DNA of 64,000 bases, from contig JAQFVV010012477.1 in NCBI GenBank assembly GCA_028023455.1, positions 2,041,501-2,105,500 on the forward strand, read 5' to 3'. The stretch comes from Epiperipatus broadwayi. Its lineage: Eukaryota > Onychophora > Udeonychophora > Euonychophora > Peripatidae. A program made the translations under genes and the position numbers. The notes below the pieces were generated by a model. It saw nothing but the letters and a program-made list of their open reading frames with translations, searched no databases and was not told the DNA's origin. Of the stretch, positions 22,705 to 36,518 are shown one piece after another (positions within the stretch are counted from its first letter, which is position 1; every line of letters starts with the position of its first letter).

Positions 22705-25300
22705 TCAGACATCCATCTATTTTATATTATTTATAAGAACAATAGGTCATGATTTTTAGCATTATATATGTTTTAAAAAGAGTAAAATTGCACAGACATT
22801 ATATTAATGTTGATTATAAAAAATATTCCATTTTATCTTCGAAATTATTGTTATTTAATCGACTGTCATCTTTATCATAAATCTATTTTGTTCTTTTGAT
22901 TATATTATTCATTTATTTTATCTCTAAATCATCGACCTTTATTCTTTAAACCTTTTATTTTTCTATACAAATGGATCAAATTAAATGTCAATGTACGTTC
23001 ATAAAATGTCTTTTATATGCAACCAATAATTTTCCTAATAGCTATATGATTTTAAAAAGCTTACAATCTGTTGATATTGTACTTAGCTATAAATACTTTT
23101 TTTGATTGAGAACGTAAACATTTTAATAATTACATTTTTATAGAAAATAATTGTGTTTATATATAGAATAATTTGCTTATATACAATTTTATAGACTTCA
23201 AGTTAATAAGTAAATTGTCTTTAGTGTAAACCGCCTATAATGATAGATCTTTTCATAGATTTTTAAAAGGAAGGATGTGGGGTTGAGTGGTGTTTCTTTT
23301 TTAACGATAGAGCTAAAAATAACTAAATATCAATTTATTAAGCAAATCTCGATACTAGATAATTATTGTATTTTGTGATTGGATTTATGGGAAAAGAATG
23401 ATATTAAAAATGATTTTAGTGAGTTGAGATGCGTCTTAGAAAAGTTATAATTTAATTTATATTAAACGACTGAAAATAATACTAAACAATCTACTTTATA
23501 GAATAAATGTTGTAGAAAATTGTTTTCTGATTTAGAAAATATAAAAAAGTCATCTAAGTTTTATTGGTAAACATGTTGATTAGTATAAAACTATTGAAAT
23601 TATGTTTGCTGTAATTTCAAAATACGGTGTTGAGAAAATAGAAGTATGGTGAAAATATTACTCATCGTATAAATAAGTTAGAAAAAGTTGAAAATGTACC
23701 ATTGTAATCAAATCAAAGAAATATAAATAAATTTTGTAATAACAAAATGTATATTGAAATTCAAAACTATTTAGAAAAAAAGTTTTTATAATTAATGACA
23801 TCAGTAGAAAATGTTAATTATTTAACAATGTTATTAGATAATTCATTAAACAGTGGATATGACAATACTATTTCTAAAAAGAACAGATGTATAGTGTGTA
23901 TTGGATTGAGCAAAAATTTGTGATATTATGGATAAAACATGGAAGTTTTTTTTTTAATTATAATGAGTAACACTATAATATTAGTATCCAATTCATTCAA
24001 AAATATTAAAGAACCATTATAAAAATTTGATTTATAGTTCGAAACTGTTAAAGAAACAGTATGTATAGTTATATTGTTAGCAAGATTTGACAACAGACAT
24101 ATGTTAAATAATGCGTTTTCTAAATGGTAGACTAAGTAACTTATATAATAAAAATAATGTTTTTACATATGTTATCTTTCTTTATTAAAAACAAAATATT
24201 CTTGAAAAAAATGACAAAAATATATCAAAATGTAAATTTTAAAATAATTATAGGGTTTATATAAAAAATAAATAATATGATTTTTATTTATTTACAAACA
24301 ATTACATCATAAAGAAGACAAATAAAAACAATATTTTTCTTTACAAAATCTGCAACAAACTGAAACTGTGGACACAAAATTGTAACTAAATATATGTGAC
24401 TAAAAAAAAAGTATAATGCGTGTTTATGAGGATAATATGAAAGAAATAATTTCTTAAAATTAAATATATAAATATACAAGGGGATAACCCAGAAATGAGG
24501 TCCTCAGTACTTATTTAATTTTCTTATACTTACCTTGTTTTTCCATTTCACTTTATCTATAAATAATTTATTCATTTTCATAGCAAACTGCTACCATGTA
24601 AAATTCATCTTTAAAGTTCATTATATATAACAGTTTTATTAAAAATAATAAACTATCTTTTCATATATTTTATGCAATTTTAATTGTCAGTCAGATACAC
24701 TTTTCCATACTTTTTTCTAGTATTAAGCAAATATTTTCATTATCATTATTTACTGATTTAATTTTTACTATATTAAAACTTTATCATAAATAATTTTATT
24801 TTGGTTCATCCACAAATTCCAATTTAGTCTTTTATAAATTTTATTATCGCCAAGATATATAAGTACCTTAGCTTTCTTAATAACTAAATTTTGTATTAGT
24901 ATAATATTCACTGTTGTTTTATTGAATTCCTTTGTTAATTGATAGCACATTTGCATAAATTTACAGGTTTGTGCTTCCATTATTCTAGCATTTTTAGCAA
25001 TATAATGATTCCAAGATATTTTTCCAATTATTAAATGTTGATTTCACCAGTAAAGACCTAAACGTTCTTCACCCTAATTATTTTAACAGAAAAACTTTAT
25101 AATATAGTTTTAAATTATCAAATAAATCATAATTAGTTACTTTTTAAAACTACTAATAATGTTTAAAAGGATTTAAATTTTAGAGAAGAATGGAATTACT
25201 TTTCTTTCAATCTATAATTTTTTCCACCCCCCCACCCCCACACAGCAATTTGGTTGGGGTACTTTGGGTAGAAACAACATTAAAAATGAAATAGCCTAAC
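22705..25300. other. Spacer, no supported gene
   Basis: Several short open frames (for example minus 24768-24980, 70 residues) lack recognisable motifs. A C-rich tract (CCCCCCCACCCCC) lies near 25227. Confidence 0.4.
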
Positions 25301-25309
25301 TGGATGAAT

Positions 25310-25740
25310 AGGGAGTTTAATAAATTTGTTTTACCTGTTTCTACTTATGAATATGAGACATGTACATTAATACGAGAACAACACAGAGAATTCAGACCAT
25401 TCAAAGAAGTGTGGAGAGATGCATTTTAGGAGTAACATAAAGAGATCAAAAATGCAATATATAGTGTTATACTGACATCATTGAAAAAATTAAAATACTG
25501 AAGTGGAGATGGGCTTGACATATTGCTAGGAGTGATGATGATAGATGGACAACTGAAATATTAAAATTAATTTCAAGAGATTGTAACAGACCCAGAAAGA
25601 GATCATACATGAGATGAAGTAAGATTTTGTGCAGGGGTAAAGTGATTAAGGGAGACAAGAGATTATAGAATATGAGCTAAACTTGGAGGGGCCTTCATCA
25701 TGTAGTGAATTGATAATAGTTGATGATGATAATGATGATT
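25310..25740 (+). mobile_element. RTE-clade LINE 3' end relic
   Basis: Broken reading frames give LRTTQRIQTIQRSVERCILG, then ILKWRWAWHIARSDDDRW, RPRKRS and a late W-x-x-L-like end, in the order found at the C-terminus of RTE/craniofacial-development-protein-2-like LINE proteins (KWRWAGHIAR...DRW...RGRPRTRW). Stops and frameshifts are frequent. It is followed by a short (GATGAT)n-like tail near 25718-25740, typical of RTE 3' ends. 5'-truncated and inactive. Confidence 0.8.
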
Positions 25741-27410
25741 ATGAAAACAATTAGGTAACTACTATGTTACTAAATTTATATAATATACATTTTGTATATA
25801 ATAAGAATTGAATGTTTTAAACATATTAAATATAATTGAAACTTTATATAATTTTCCATGAATGTTATTAAATTAACCTGTTATAGATATTAATATTGCC
25901 AACATTTCTCATTTCATTCAAATCTAATATGTTTGTCTTCTCTTTCATGAAAATGTTTTATAATATTCACTGTTAACTAAAACATTAGACCTTAATTGTT
26001 ACTGTGAATTATTTTTCTGATAGGTCACACTTATTTGCATAATACATGTTCAAAGAAAATACTATTATTATAGCTTTTGATATAAAATTTTAATCATTCT
26101 TATATTTATTTTTACATATAACCTGCTTATACAGTTGTGCTCTGTATTTAAAAAGTATATATTTTAGAGAATTTATTTTTGAGACAGTTATAAATTTTAA
26201 AAACTATAGTAAGGAAAAAGAAGATGGAGTTATAAGCCATGTCACATGATTGAGACTCTTTCCGTTGAAACTTATTAGGTAGTCATTTTATATTTTCTCG
26301 TTTCTTTAGCCATTTTTTGAGTAAGTAAGAAGTAAATTTATTTACAGATGTAATTTACATGTGCACAAATAAATTGAATGATTATTTTATATTTATATAA
26401 TATATGACTATATAATGTAGTAAATGTTTAATATTAAATATAAGTAGTTGTCAAAAGTTAACAAATTTAATAATTTTATATTTATAGAGAGGAATTAATT
26501 GTTTGATGTTTACTTATTATATTACAATTACATTAACATCTAAAGAAGAAGATAAAATCCATAATTTAAATTAACAAACAATATCTAAAGTATTATTTTG
26601 TACAGCTGTTTTATATTCTAAGTAACTAACAAGAATAATCCATTTTTTATGACATACTAGTCTGAATTTTATTACTTAGGAATATTCCAAGAGCATGAAG
26701 ATTTTTTTTATAGATCATACCTAAAAGCATACTAATCTTTATAATTAATGAAATATTACATTTCTAATTGGATTCTCATATAATGTTTGACAAATACAAC
26801 ATTCCATTGAAAGAAGACAAACTTGAGCAATATGAAGAAACTTCATTTAATTTTTAGAATTTGGTATATGCCATGCATAATTAAAATTTATTTTCAATTT
26901 ACTACAAGAAAGACCTTAGTAAACATTTTACACTTAATTTTGAATCCATATATATTTTACATAATAGACGCTCCGCTGATACATTATACTTCTTCTAAGC
27001 AAGCACGTATTTTGATACATTAAGAATATAATTCACAGTTGGAGAAATAATTATTACAGAACATATCAAACACATTCATAGTAATAGATTCACGTCATTA
27101 ACAGATATTATGTAAATGTTTGAAAGAAAAAACAATGATATATTTAAATAAAATGTCACTGATTTTATTAGCATGTAAATAACGTTGACTACTGCTTGGA
27201 ATAAGTAATGTTTAGAATTATAATCATATCACAAAACATTCTCGTTCCAAATACGAGTCATTTTAATAAACTTACAATGATAAATGAAATATAAAATTTA
27301 AAATTATTGATAAGTCTGCCTGCAAAATAGTTCGGAGTAACACATTTGAAATGAGAATGTTCTGTGATATAATTAAATAAAATAACAAAAACTGAATCAT
27401 TATAGATAAT
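25741..27410. other. Spacer, nothing recognised
   Basis: AT-rich; no supported feature. Confidence 0.5.
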
Positions 27411-27414
27411 TTGA

Positions 27415-27790
27415 ATACAGTGTTTCAAGCTTCATCAGCTATTCACTGTATGTCAAACAACCGATACACATGAGCACACATACAAAAAAGATAAATGATC
27501 TCCAACAAATGTATTTCATACTGAACCATCACTCATCAGTTGGTCCAAAACATCATCTTCTATATATATAAAATCAGCTCTTAGTTTATATTATGATAGC
27601 AAATCTTCAAACTTTAATGGTTAGGCTCTGGTTCAGCATGAAAAAAATATATTGGCGATCCTTTATCTTTTTCACGTGTGTGACCATGTGTATTGGATAT
27701 ATGAGATAAAGTGGATAGCTGCGAAGGCACTTGAAAGTCTGTGTTCAAATCCTCTATAATACATCGAAACTCTAAGTATATTAATTAAAT
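27415..27790. mobile_element. Hammerhead family A foldback (copy A2)
   Basis: Left arm (27424-27560) and right arm (about 27600-27790) are inverted versions of the A1 sequence: AACAACCGATACACATGAGC on the left mirrors the CATGTGTATTGGATATATG region on the right. The left arm retains a hammerhead on the minus strand; the right-arm copy is eroded (only the stem II end and GAAA remain near 27633-27640). The right arm also has TAGCTG..AAGG and GTTCAAATCC segments resembling pol III boxes. No ORF. Confidence 0.75.
27490..27546 (-). ncRNA. Hammerhead ribozyme, family A2, probably inactive
   Basis: Minus-strand core CTGATGA (27533-27539) and GAAA (27514-27517) are intact and stem II is retained with G-T pairs. 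The cleavage triplet reads TTG where copy A1 has ATA. A G at position 17 is not tolerated in hammerheads, so cleavage is not expected. Confidence 0.65.
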
Positions 27791-28694
27791 TTGTTTTTGA
27801 ATATTAAAAAAAAAAAGATTCATTAATTATATGCATACCCTCAAGTTACTTCTAAGTTACATCACATGTAATTATCTAAATCTATATTATTTATTCATTT
27901 TATATACTATATCTATTCTTCATAGTAAGATAATATTCAGGAAATTATTTTTTTGCAATATTATGTTATGTAGTATTATGATTTCGGTCGTTCTTTATCA
28001 TGTTCAATAATATTTATTGACATTCAACATCAGTTACACATAATATTGTAGTTGATATGTCAGCTGCTATATAAATATAATCGGTCTATGATTTTCTTTA
28101 CACGTAACAAAAACCTATACGTTTTGAATACTTCTGTTATATAAATAATTAAAGAAATTGACAGTCAACATTTTAGCTAAAAAAAAAAAAAAACATTTAA
28201 AAGGCAAATAATGGGAGCAATATTAATATTAGTTATGGTTTCACGAATGTCATTGGTTTTTAGCTATTGTTTATATATTCTAAATTTAACTTTCAGTTTA
28301 AATTTAATTACTAAAATTTAATTTTTTAGTGCAAACAAATTATATATACACACTAATTAAATAATAAATATAATTTAATTAAAATATTTTTTTCGTTCTT
28401 TTTGTATTGAAATAAAAAAAAGTCTAAATTATATATATTTAAAATTTTTAAATTAATTAAGTTAGGTACTTTTTCGTCTTAATATAATTTAAATTTCAAA
28501 ATAAATCAGTAATTTATTTAAGGTTTATTATTTTTATTTTTTTATAATCATAGTAATAATTTGTCTTGTGGCTATAATTATATATATATAATTATCACTT
28601 AGACTATATGTAATTCTATTTACATTACATATCCTATTTCATTTCAAGTATATATAATAAATATACGAACTAACTAAAGAAAAAATACAAACAT
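27791..28694. other. Spacer, nothing recognised
   Basis: AT-rich; poly(A) and (TA)n runs only. Confidence 0.5.
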
Positions 28695-28803
28695 AATAAA
28701 AACACAGAATTACTTTTCTATAAAACTACTTTAATATTTCAACCAGTCTGCTGGTTGAAATATTAAAGTAGTTTTATAGAGAAGTAATTCTGTGTTTTTA
28801 TTT
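28695..28803. repeat. Near-perfect palindrome (arms about 51 bp, 4-nt loop)
   Basis: AAAAACACAGAATTACTT...TTTCAACCAG is followed by TCTG and the inverted copy. One or two mismatches only. No obvious TSD. Could be a small foldback transposon or a young inverted duplication. Confidence 0.9.
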
Positions 28804-31225
28804 TATATATATATATAATGTTAGTATAAATGAGAAAAGATATTATGGTGTGATGGGAAACATCATCCCCATGAAATAAATAGAATACAATGAATAAAAG
28901 CAGAGCGACAACACTTGAACAACTATAAGTCACTACAAGATTTATAATAAAAATAATTTTAAATTGCATAACCAGCATTACACAGTAATAATCAACAATC
29001 ATTTCTTATGATTGGATATAAAAGAGATTTGATGGTTAATACCAAACATAGATCATAATTTCCAACAATCATCTGGATATACACACTTATGAGCTAAAAT
29101 ATATACCATAAACAATTATGGGATGCTGAAACATGATGATCATCATTAATGCTCTGATCATATAATTCTATGGGCCTATAGGTCAACTATAAACTAAATG
29201 TTCTCTAAAAATATAAAATGCAGTGAATAGGCTTTAAAGAAAATCTTGACCGTTGCAACATATAGAGAATTAACTGGATATCTAAAACACAACCCAATTC
29301 CCACACAAATAATTAATAATTATCGTTCTAGGGCTAACTAAAAATAGCAAGGACTAAGACAGTGTAGAGAGAGAGTATACAAATCTCTTAAAATATAATG
29401 TTATAAAGAAATCACAACGCACACATTTCCATTTTATAGAATAGGTAGTTGGAGAAATAAAGATATAAACACTACTACTTTATTAAACATTATTTATTGA
29501 AATTAACTAATAAATAATTAAAAAAATTGAAAGAAGATATAAAAATATAATAATTCTAAGTTAAATACTTTTTTATCAACGAAATAGCATTTCATTTAGC
29601 AAGTAATATTAACCCGATAATTCTAAATAGTGAATTAATTATCATTTATTTTCTGGATTATTCTACTCTTTTTAATAATGAAATATAAAAGCAATATATC
29701 ATAAATAAAAGATTTAAAAACATCAAAATTAGCTATAACCTTTTTTTGCAATCCTGAAGGAAAAATTAAATGAATAAAAATTGTGTTTAAAAATAAACAT
29801 TATTTATCATTATCAATTATGTTTTACATTAAAACTTATATATAAATGTAGATATGCATGTCATAATGTTTTTAAGCTATGAATTTTTTTACTGAATTCT
29901 TGTTTGGTAGTAGTAATTTTCAGATTTCTTTTATGTTGGTTTTTATTCTTGAATTTAAACAATTATTTTTCTGTAGATGTTTTCCTATTAATTTTTCTTT
30001 TTGTAAATTCAAATTTCCATTATAATACCTTTTCCAATAACACAGATATTCACAGTAATATACACAGTTAAATTTATCCATTTTTACAATATATTTTTAG
30101 TTTTTACACAGGCTGAATCCATTTTTTTTTCAATCCAATAATTTTAGGTTAGATTCCCCATAGACTAAATGTATCCATTTGTTATACTATTAATATGGAG
30201 ATCAAGATAACAGACAGAATATGGCAGTCATGCTCTTGAATGGAAAGAAAGATTGTTGCAGATATTTGTATGGGTATTCTTTAACTACATTTTCTTTATT
30301 GAACAGACTTCATGGTGATATTAGGAAATGCTTAGCATCCAGCTAAAATTTAGAACATAACATTCCTCATATTCATTTTTAAAAAAAACATGTTTCTATA
30401 CTAGTGATGAGATGAACTTTATTTTAATCTTCAAATCTAATACTAATTGTGCTCTTCACAGCTGAACTACTGTGACTGTTTCTTTCAACAGATGAATCAA
30501 GTATAACTTAACTTGTTTACTAGACACTGATGTCTACTTGTTTGCTCTGTCCAATATTCTATTTTTGGAACAAATCTGTATCCATCCAATCACATCTTAT
30601 CTTAGACATGATACTATTAAACCCTGACTAATTTAATCTATTTTTACAGAAGGTTATTTGATTATTTTCTGCCTATTTTATTTAATTAAAAAATTCTAAT
30701 CCTAATATTGAAACTTCTCTTTATATATTTTTCTTTTTTTTTAAATCTTCCTCAAAACAATTTAAGTCTTAAATTACATTTTTATTTGAATAGAATTGCC
30801 TTCAGAAAAAAATACTTTAATTAAAATAAAATTTCTTATCAAAGATGTTAAAACTTTTTTCTTTTAAAACCTGATAAGTAGATAGAATTTTACTTATTTA
30901 TCAGTCTTATTATTATTTTTTTAAACTAATCAATAAATTATTGAAGAAATTAAAAAAATACTCAACTTATTACTTATTTTAAAATTGTAAGTAGTAGATA
31001 AATTACTAAAGAAAGGAAATTACTATATATATATATATATGGCTTTTTCTCTCTCTTTTACAACTAATCACATTACATATATTCAAATATTGTTTTAATA
31101 AATTTTTGGGACTATTATTTCATTTAAGGAGTGAAGATGTATAAATAATTCAACACTTGTTATTAAAAAACATAAAAAATAATTATCATTTCCCCATTTT
31201 AAATGTATATGAATTTAATAAGCTT
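28804..31225. other. Spacer, no supported gene
   Basis: AT-rich. A 54-residue minus-strand ORF near 29915-30080 has no recognisable motif. Confidence 0.4.
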
Positions 31226-31229
31226 GTAA

Positions 31230-31776
31230 CATCTGGTGTGGCTAAAGTTGGTGTCTCTCTATAGTACAATAGAGATTTTGAATTCTTTCTCTTTTGGCAC
31301 TTATAAAAATAAAGCTTGCTTAGAGCTTTTGGTAAGCTCCATCTTGTAATCATTTAAATGCATCTTAAAAACAAGTTACAAAATTTATAACTTGTTTTAT
31401 TAATTATTATAAGTGTAGCTTTAATGGCATTTGTGATGCTATATTGCAGAGACTATTACTATATGGTGAAACTGAGCTGAATTCAAACTCATATAGCTAT
31501 CTGGTTTGCAAAGCTAGATCTGAAGACATTTATGTGTCCAAAAAGTTCAGACTTTCAAATTGATAAAAATGTGTTTTATAAGTGCTGACTTTTGAGTTAA
31601 TATTTTAGATCTAGTTTCTAGAGACTCAGATCTCCACTGAGGTGAGCCATAAGCTCAAAACCAATTGGTCTGGGGGTAGAGTTTTAATGATAGAGACTTT
31701 GAATTCGTTCTCTACCGGCACTTATAAAAATATAGCTTGTTTAGTGCTATTGGTAAGCTCCATCTAGTGATCATAT
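31230..31776 (+). mobile_element. Hammerhead family B tandem element (copy B2), about 420-bp unit
   Basis: A block of about 85 bp at 31268-31350 recurs at 31692-31776: both contain GGCACTTATAAAAATA and GGTAAGCTCCATCT. The spacing of about 424 bp makes this one full unit plus a truncated second. The second unit is preceded by a hammerhead at 31645-31685; the first by a shortened remnant (GTGTGGCTAAAG...TTGGTGTC). The sequence around the ribozyme matches family B1 at 16.9 kb. Dimeric copies separated at a ribozyme cleavage site are what retrozymes leave. No ORF. Confidence 0.7.
31645..31685 (+). ncRNA. Hammerhead-like motif, family B2
   Basis: CTCCA then CTGAGGT, a perfect stem II GAGC/GCTC around CATAA, AAAAC, and a GTC triplet followed by TGGGGG, which pairs with TCTCCA over six bases as stem I. 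Two core bases differ from consensus (A9 to T, G12 to A), predicting loss of activity, but stems I and II are the best preserved of the family. Confidence 0.6.
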
Positions 31777-32956
31777 ATATATATGGTAAATATTGTTAAA
31801 TTTTATATTTAAAATCTGTATGAGTATTTTTCATATATATATAATTTCTATAAATGTCAATAATTATGAACCCAGATAAACTGTGATGATAATATGTAAA
31901 CTTTTAATTATTTATATTATAACATTATAATAAAAATATGTATATAAGTAATAATCCTGTTCTATTTTAAAGCTGTAAAATAGTTTTTAATAATATTATA
32001 AATTTTTCACCAAAATTAATCTAGGTTATTGGGTTTCATATCTGGAAGTATACTGATTGCATATATATTTTAATCATGTTTAATGAGAACAATTGATCCT
32101 CCAGAATCTATCATAAAGAAAGAATGGTTAATTATGTGAAAAAATTAGCTTGTTACTCTGGATATAACTTATACCATAAATTGTAAATAATATATATAGA
32201 AATTTTTTAAAAAAGTCTTAATGTGCCATATTTGCAATGTAAAGGGTTTTATGTGTGTGATATGCAGGTATGCATCTTAATATTTATGTATGTATGATAA
32301 TGCATATACATTTATGTAAAAAGATAAAAAACCTTTTCATCCATTTTTCTGAGTCATCAGTTGTTCACTATATGAATCTACCATTATCTTCTAAACCCTC
32401 GTATGATTTTGTGTTTTATTTTGCAAAAAAGTACACCAGATGTTGATGTCTGAAGATCTTTAAAAATATTTAGAATGAATGGTTGACTTACTGTATACAT
32501 TTTAAATTATTATATTAATACATTTTGTTGTTATATATCGTGAAACTAGCTGTTGTAATTCTTGTAATACTGAGTAAACACATTTTTTTTTTGCTTTTGT
32601 AATCATCAAAGATGAAAAGTACATGTTTTGAATAAGGCATTACTACAATTTAATTATATTATAATTCTATAATTAAAATAGTGTCTTCTGTAATATTATA
32701 TACTTTATTATGTATAATGAATAAACTCTATGCTGTACAATTTTATCATGAATGCTGCCACTTCTCTTTTGGTTGATATACAGTCCTATTCTATGACATC
32801 ATTAATCTTATAATGTGGCTACTATTTTGAAAATAGTAGTTTGAAAAAAAAAGATTTTTTACAATCATTATAGTGTATTGTCAATTGTAAATTGAAACAA
32901 TGGATACAAATTGATGATGATTGTCATTGCTAAAAGAATACAGATGTATTTCATAT
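31777..32956. other. Spacer, nothing recognised
   Basis: AT-rich; no supported feature. Confidence 0.5.
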
Positions 32957-33370
32957 ATATAGATCAGGGGTCCCCAACCCTATGCCCGTGGGCACCATGG
33001 TGCCCGCAGACCATTTTATGTGTACCCACCGCTATCCGAACATAATAAAAAATTATTTATCTGATACAAATAAATTTAATTTTTAAAATTTATTATAAAT
33101 TATTGTATTATATTGTAATCAAATTGTAGGGCATACTATACTTTTACAGTGTAAAAATATAAACGTTAATTATATGTTAAAATTTTATTTTTGAAATAAA
33201 TATTTTTTTGTACATTATGTGTATTATTAAGAATATCCAACTATAAATTAACATTGAAAAAATAAATGGTGCCCCCCACCTGGTTAAAAAAATAAATGGT
33301 GCCCACCACCTGGCCGGTATTATAAAATGTGCTCTTAAGTGCAAACAGGTTGGGGACCCCTGATATAGAT
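32957..33370. mobile_element. hAT MITE (398 bp) with exact 8-bp TSD
   Basis: The element is 32965-33362. It starts CAGGGGTCCCCAACC and ends GGTTGGGGACCCCTG, perfect 15-bp terminal inverted repeats. Exact duplications ATATAGAT are at 32957-32964 and 33363-33370. The interior is mostly AT-rich with a short repeated AATAAATGGTGCCC motif near 33265 and 33290. No transposase fragment. A different hAT subfamily from 1065-1561. Confidence 0.95.
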
Positions 33371-36300
33371 GCATAATCCAAATTAATCAATATTACATAT
33401 AGTAATAACTGTACTGTGAGTTAATTATGTAAACAAGAAAAAAAATGAAATAACATTTATTTCAAATTTAATTATATATATATAATTATTTATATATAAA
33501 TAAATTGCAAAAAAAATAATCAATATTTTTGCATATGAGAATTTTGACTATTTCAATAACATTTAACAAAGAACTGAAAAATAAATAATATATATATTAG
33601 TTCCAATATTGTCATGGAAAAATGATGAATTTATAGTATTATTTCCAGTAGCTTCATCATAGCTTCTTTTTCTCATTGCCAAATCTGCCTTAATTAAAAC
33701 AGCCTAAAATAAACAATAATAAAACAAACCATTTTTATTGGTTTTCCATAAAGCCATACATTCAGATAAATAAATAAATCATGATAGGGGACAAATAACA
33801 CTTTAAAATTATATATTATAAACTAGTAAATATTCTGTGATCTTCTGAATAGTACAGTTTACAAATAATGCTTTAAAATGGTGACAAAAATGCATAATAT
33901 AAATAAAATACATGGTCATTTACAATAGCATAAAATTATATTCTAAAATTATACCCAGTTTACCAGAAAACAAAATTAAAAGTCCTTCATCCTGGAGGAT
34001 TACTATTCAACTCTACAATTGTCATAAACACATGTTCAGCAATTCAAATATTTTCTATAAGCAACAGATTTCCTAATGAGAATGAACACAATACAATTAA
34101 TGGTCATTCAGTTTTCATGAAGAATATTTATATAGAGCACACTCAATCCCTGGTATAATATAAAATTTTATTCATTTCATGGAAAATATAACTTACTGTC
34201 AAGGTACAGAAGCATATGTCTTTTGAATATAACACAGGTTTCACTTTAGATTTATGTCAAATTATTAATTATAAAAATAATGAGATATATAAAGCAAATT
34301 TATAATAAATTTTATTGCATAATAAACTTGAATAATAATTTGCTAAAGAACATTTTATATTTCTTTTATAGAATATACAATTATTCTAGTAATTTAGTGC
34401 AGACCATAGTTTAACAAAATACTAGAGGTAAATTTTAAATAAATATTCCATTATTATTGTAGCATATTAATTTTAAAGTAAATGGTCAAGTAGTAATTTT
34501 GAGATGAAAAAGTAAATCAATAAATTTAATTTCACAAACTTTAGGAAATATTTTCCTATTGCTAATCTGAATTAAAGACAATAAATTTCTTGAGTGAATG
34601 TTTTCATTCAGCTTCTAAGATAAAAGTAAGTCATTAAAATGAAATTTCAAAATTCAGATGAATAATTTATTAAATTCCATTTATCAATAATCTGAAATTC
34701 ATGTAGACTATTCAGGAAAAGATATACCTTTCCAAAGATGAACATCACTTAAAGATTAGACAATATTAAAATAAATATATATTAAATATAAGTTACTGAA
34801 GAATAAACATTTTAAAATCTTTTAATAAACTTTTTATTTATTTTCAGCATCTTTTAATATTTAAGCTAACATATTTTAAAACTATTAAGAACTGATAGGA
34901 AATACCAATAGAACATAATGCATTTAATAGTTTTAATGAGAAAAAATGTTGAACTGAAAATAGTCTACAGTAAATAAAGAAAAAAGAATCAATAAAAGTT
35001 CTTACGTAAGTATGATGAACCCTAGAAACTTCCCTCAAAATACTAATTTTGCATAAAAATAATTTAGCATTTGTTGAAAAATAATTATTTAAACTTTCCA
35101 TGATGTTTAAAAGTATTGTAGATTTCAGACTTCTTAGCAAACTTTAACTTAGAACTACAGCACCTGGATGAAAATTAAATCAATAGTACATGCTTACATT
35201 AAATAAAAAAAATTGTTATAAGCGATTAAACTGAGTAAAAATAATTATTAATCAGATAAATTTTGACCAATAAAAATATTAAAGTTAAAAGTAACTTGTA
35301 AGTAGGCAAGCATGTGCAGGTCTTTATCTTTTATACTTCTGATCATGTGACTGATTTTGATGATTAAACACTGACATTTAAATTACCTCCTACTTGGTCT
35401 AATTCACTACAGTTCAAAAATTAATTATATCCTGTGAAACAAAGCTAAAAGTAAACTTATTTACATAGCTGTCCAAACTGTTTAATTAAAATGTTACATA
35501 TTAAGATAACTATTTATAAAACTAAATATCATTATAATGAAACTAAAATAAAATATTATATAATAAATTATATTTAAATAAAATATTAATTTACATTATT
35601 TTTTCTAACAATATTACACACTATTTAATAGGTGCAACTTCCTAAAGCATTTAAAGACTTTTAAAACAAAGAAATTTAATAATAATTTTTAATATTGTAA
35701 AAAAGGAAGTAAAAGATAAAATTCCCACTTAAATACATTCCCTAATACTTTTTTTTAATTTAAAATTGATAGCTTTTAATAATAAATTACTTCTTTAACT
35801 TCTTAATTAGCTAACTTAAACACTTCTTTCACTGACAGAATCTTTATTACAATTAGCATTAATAAAATACACTCTTTATTAGCAAATGTTTTAAATATGA
35901 ATGCATTTTAATAAGCAAGTTATTTAAATATTAATATTTAATATTAAAAATTTAAACTTAGTTATTAAGGTTTAAATTTATCATTGACTTTTTACATAAT
36001 AGGGTTTCTATTAAAATAATTTTAGCTCTTAATAGTGTACAGAATAAAAATATCCAAAACTTAAGCAATTTGAAATCATTTACAATTACAGATGGATTTA
36101 AAACACTACAGTACAAATATAAAATAAATTTTAATACAACTAAGACAAATAAATGTTTTTAAAAATAATTCAATGGAGAAGTTGACATTGGAATATCATA
36201 CCCTGATAAATTGGCTTGCAATAGAAGTTAATTATTGATTTTTAAAATATACTTAAACAATTAGATGACTATTTATTGACAAAGCTAAAGATATATATAT
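33371..36300. other. Spacer, no supported gene
   Basis: AT-rich DNA with only random short open frames. Confidence 0.45.
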
Positions 36301-36384
36301 ATGTTAAAACGAAGATTTGCACGGGTTAAATATATAAAATACATATTTTGCGGGTTCATCCGTGTTAAAAACTTTTAATATCAA

Positions 36385-36427
36385 TATACTGACATTTCGA
36401 CTTGGTCACACAAGCCATCCACAGAGT
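36385..36427 (-). ncRNA. Hammerhead-like motif in PLE-2, sense 3' terminal repeat
   Basis: Minus strand CTGTGGA, then a 6-bp stem II GGCTTG/CAAGTC around TGTGAC, then GAAAT and GTC. One core base departs from CTGANGA (A6 to T). Lies at the element's 3' end in sense orientation. Confidence 0.55.
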
Positions 36428-36518
36428 TATAAAAAGGTAGAAAGACGGTTGTAGAGGCGCTACAATCACTGGTTTGAATAAAACATTAAAAATCCCACCA
36501 ATAGCAAAAATGTTAAAT

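Noticed and set aside
24768-24980. 70-residue minus-strand ORF
   Set aside because: No recognisable domain; K/I/N-rich composition expected of AT-rich noise.
29915-30080. 54-residue minus-strand ORF with several cysteines
   Set aside because: Length and composition are compatible with chance and no family pattern was seen.
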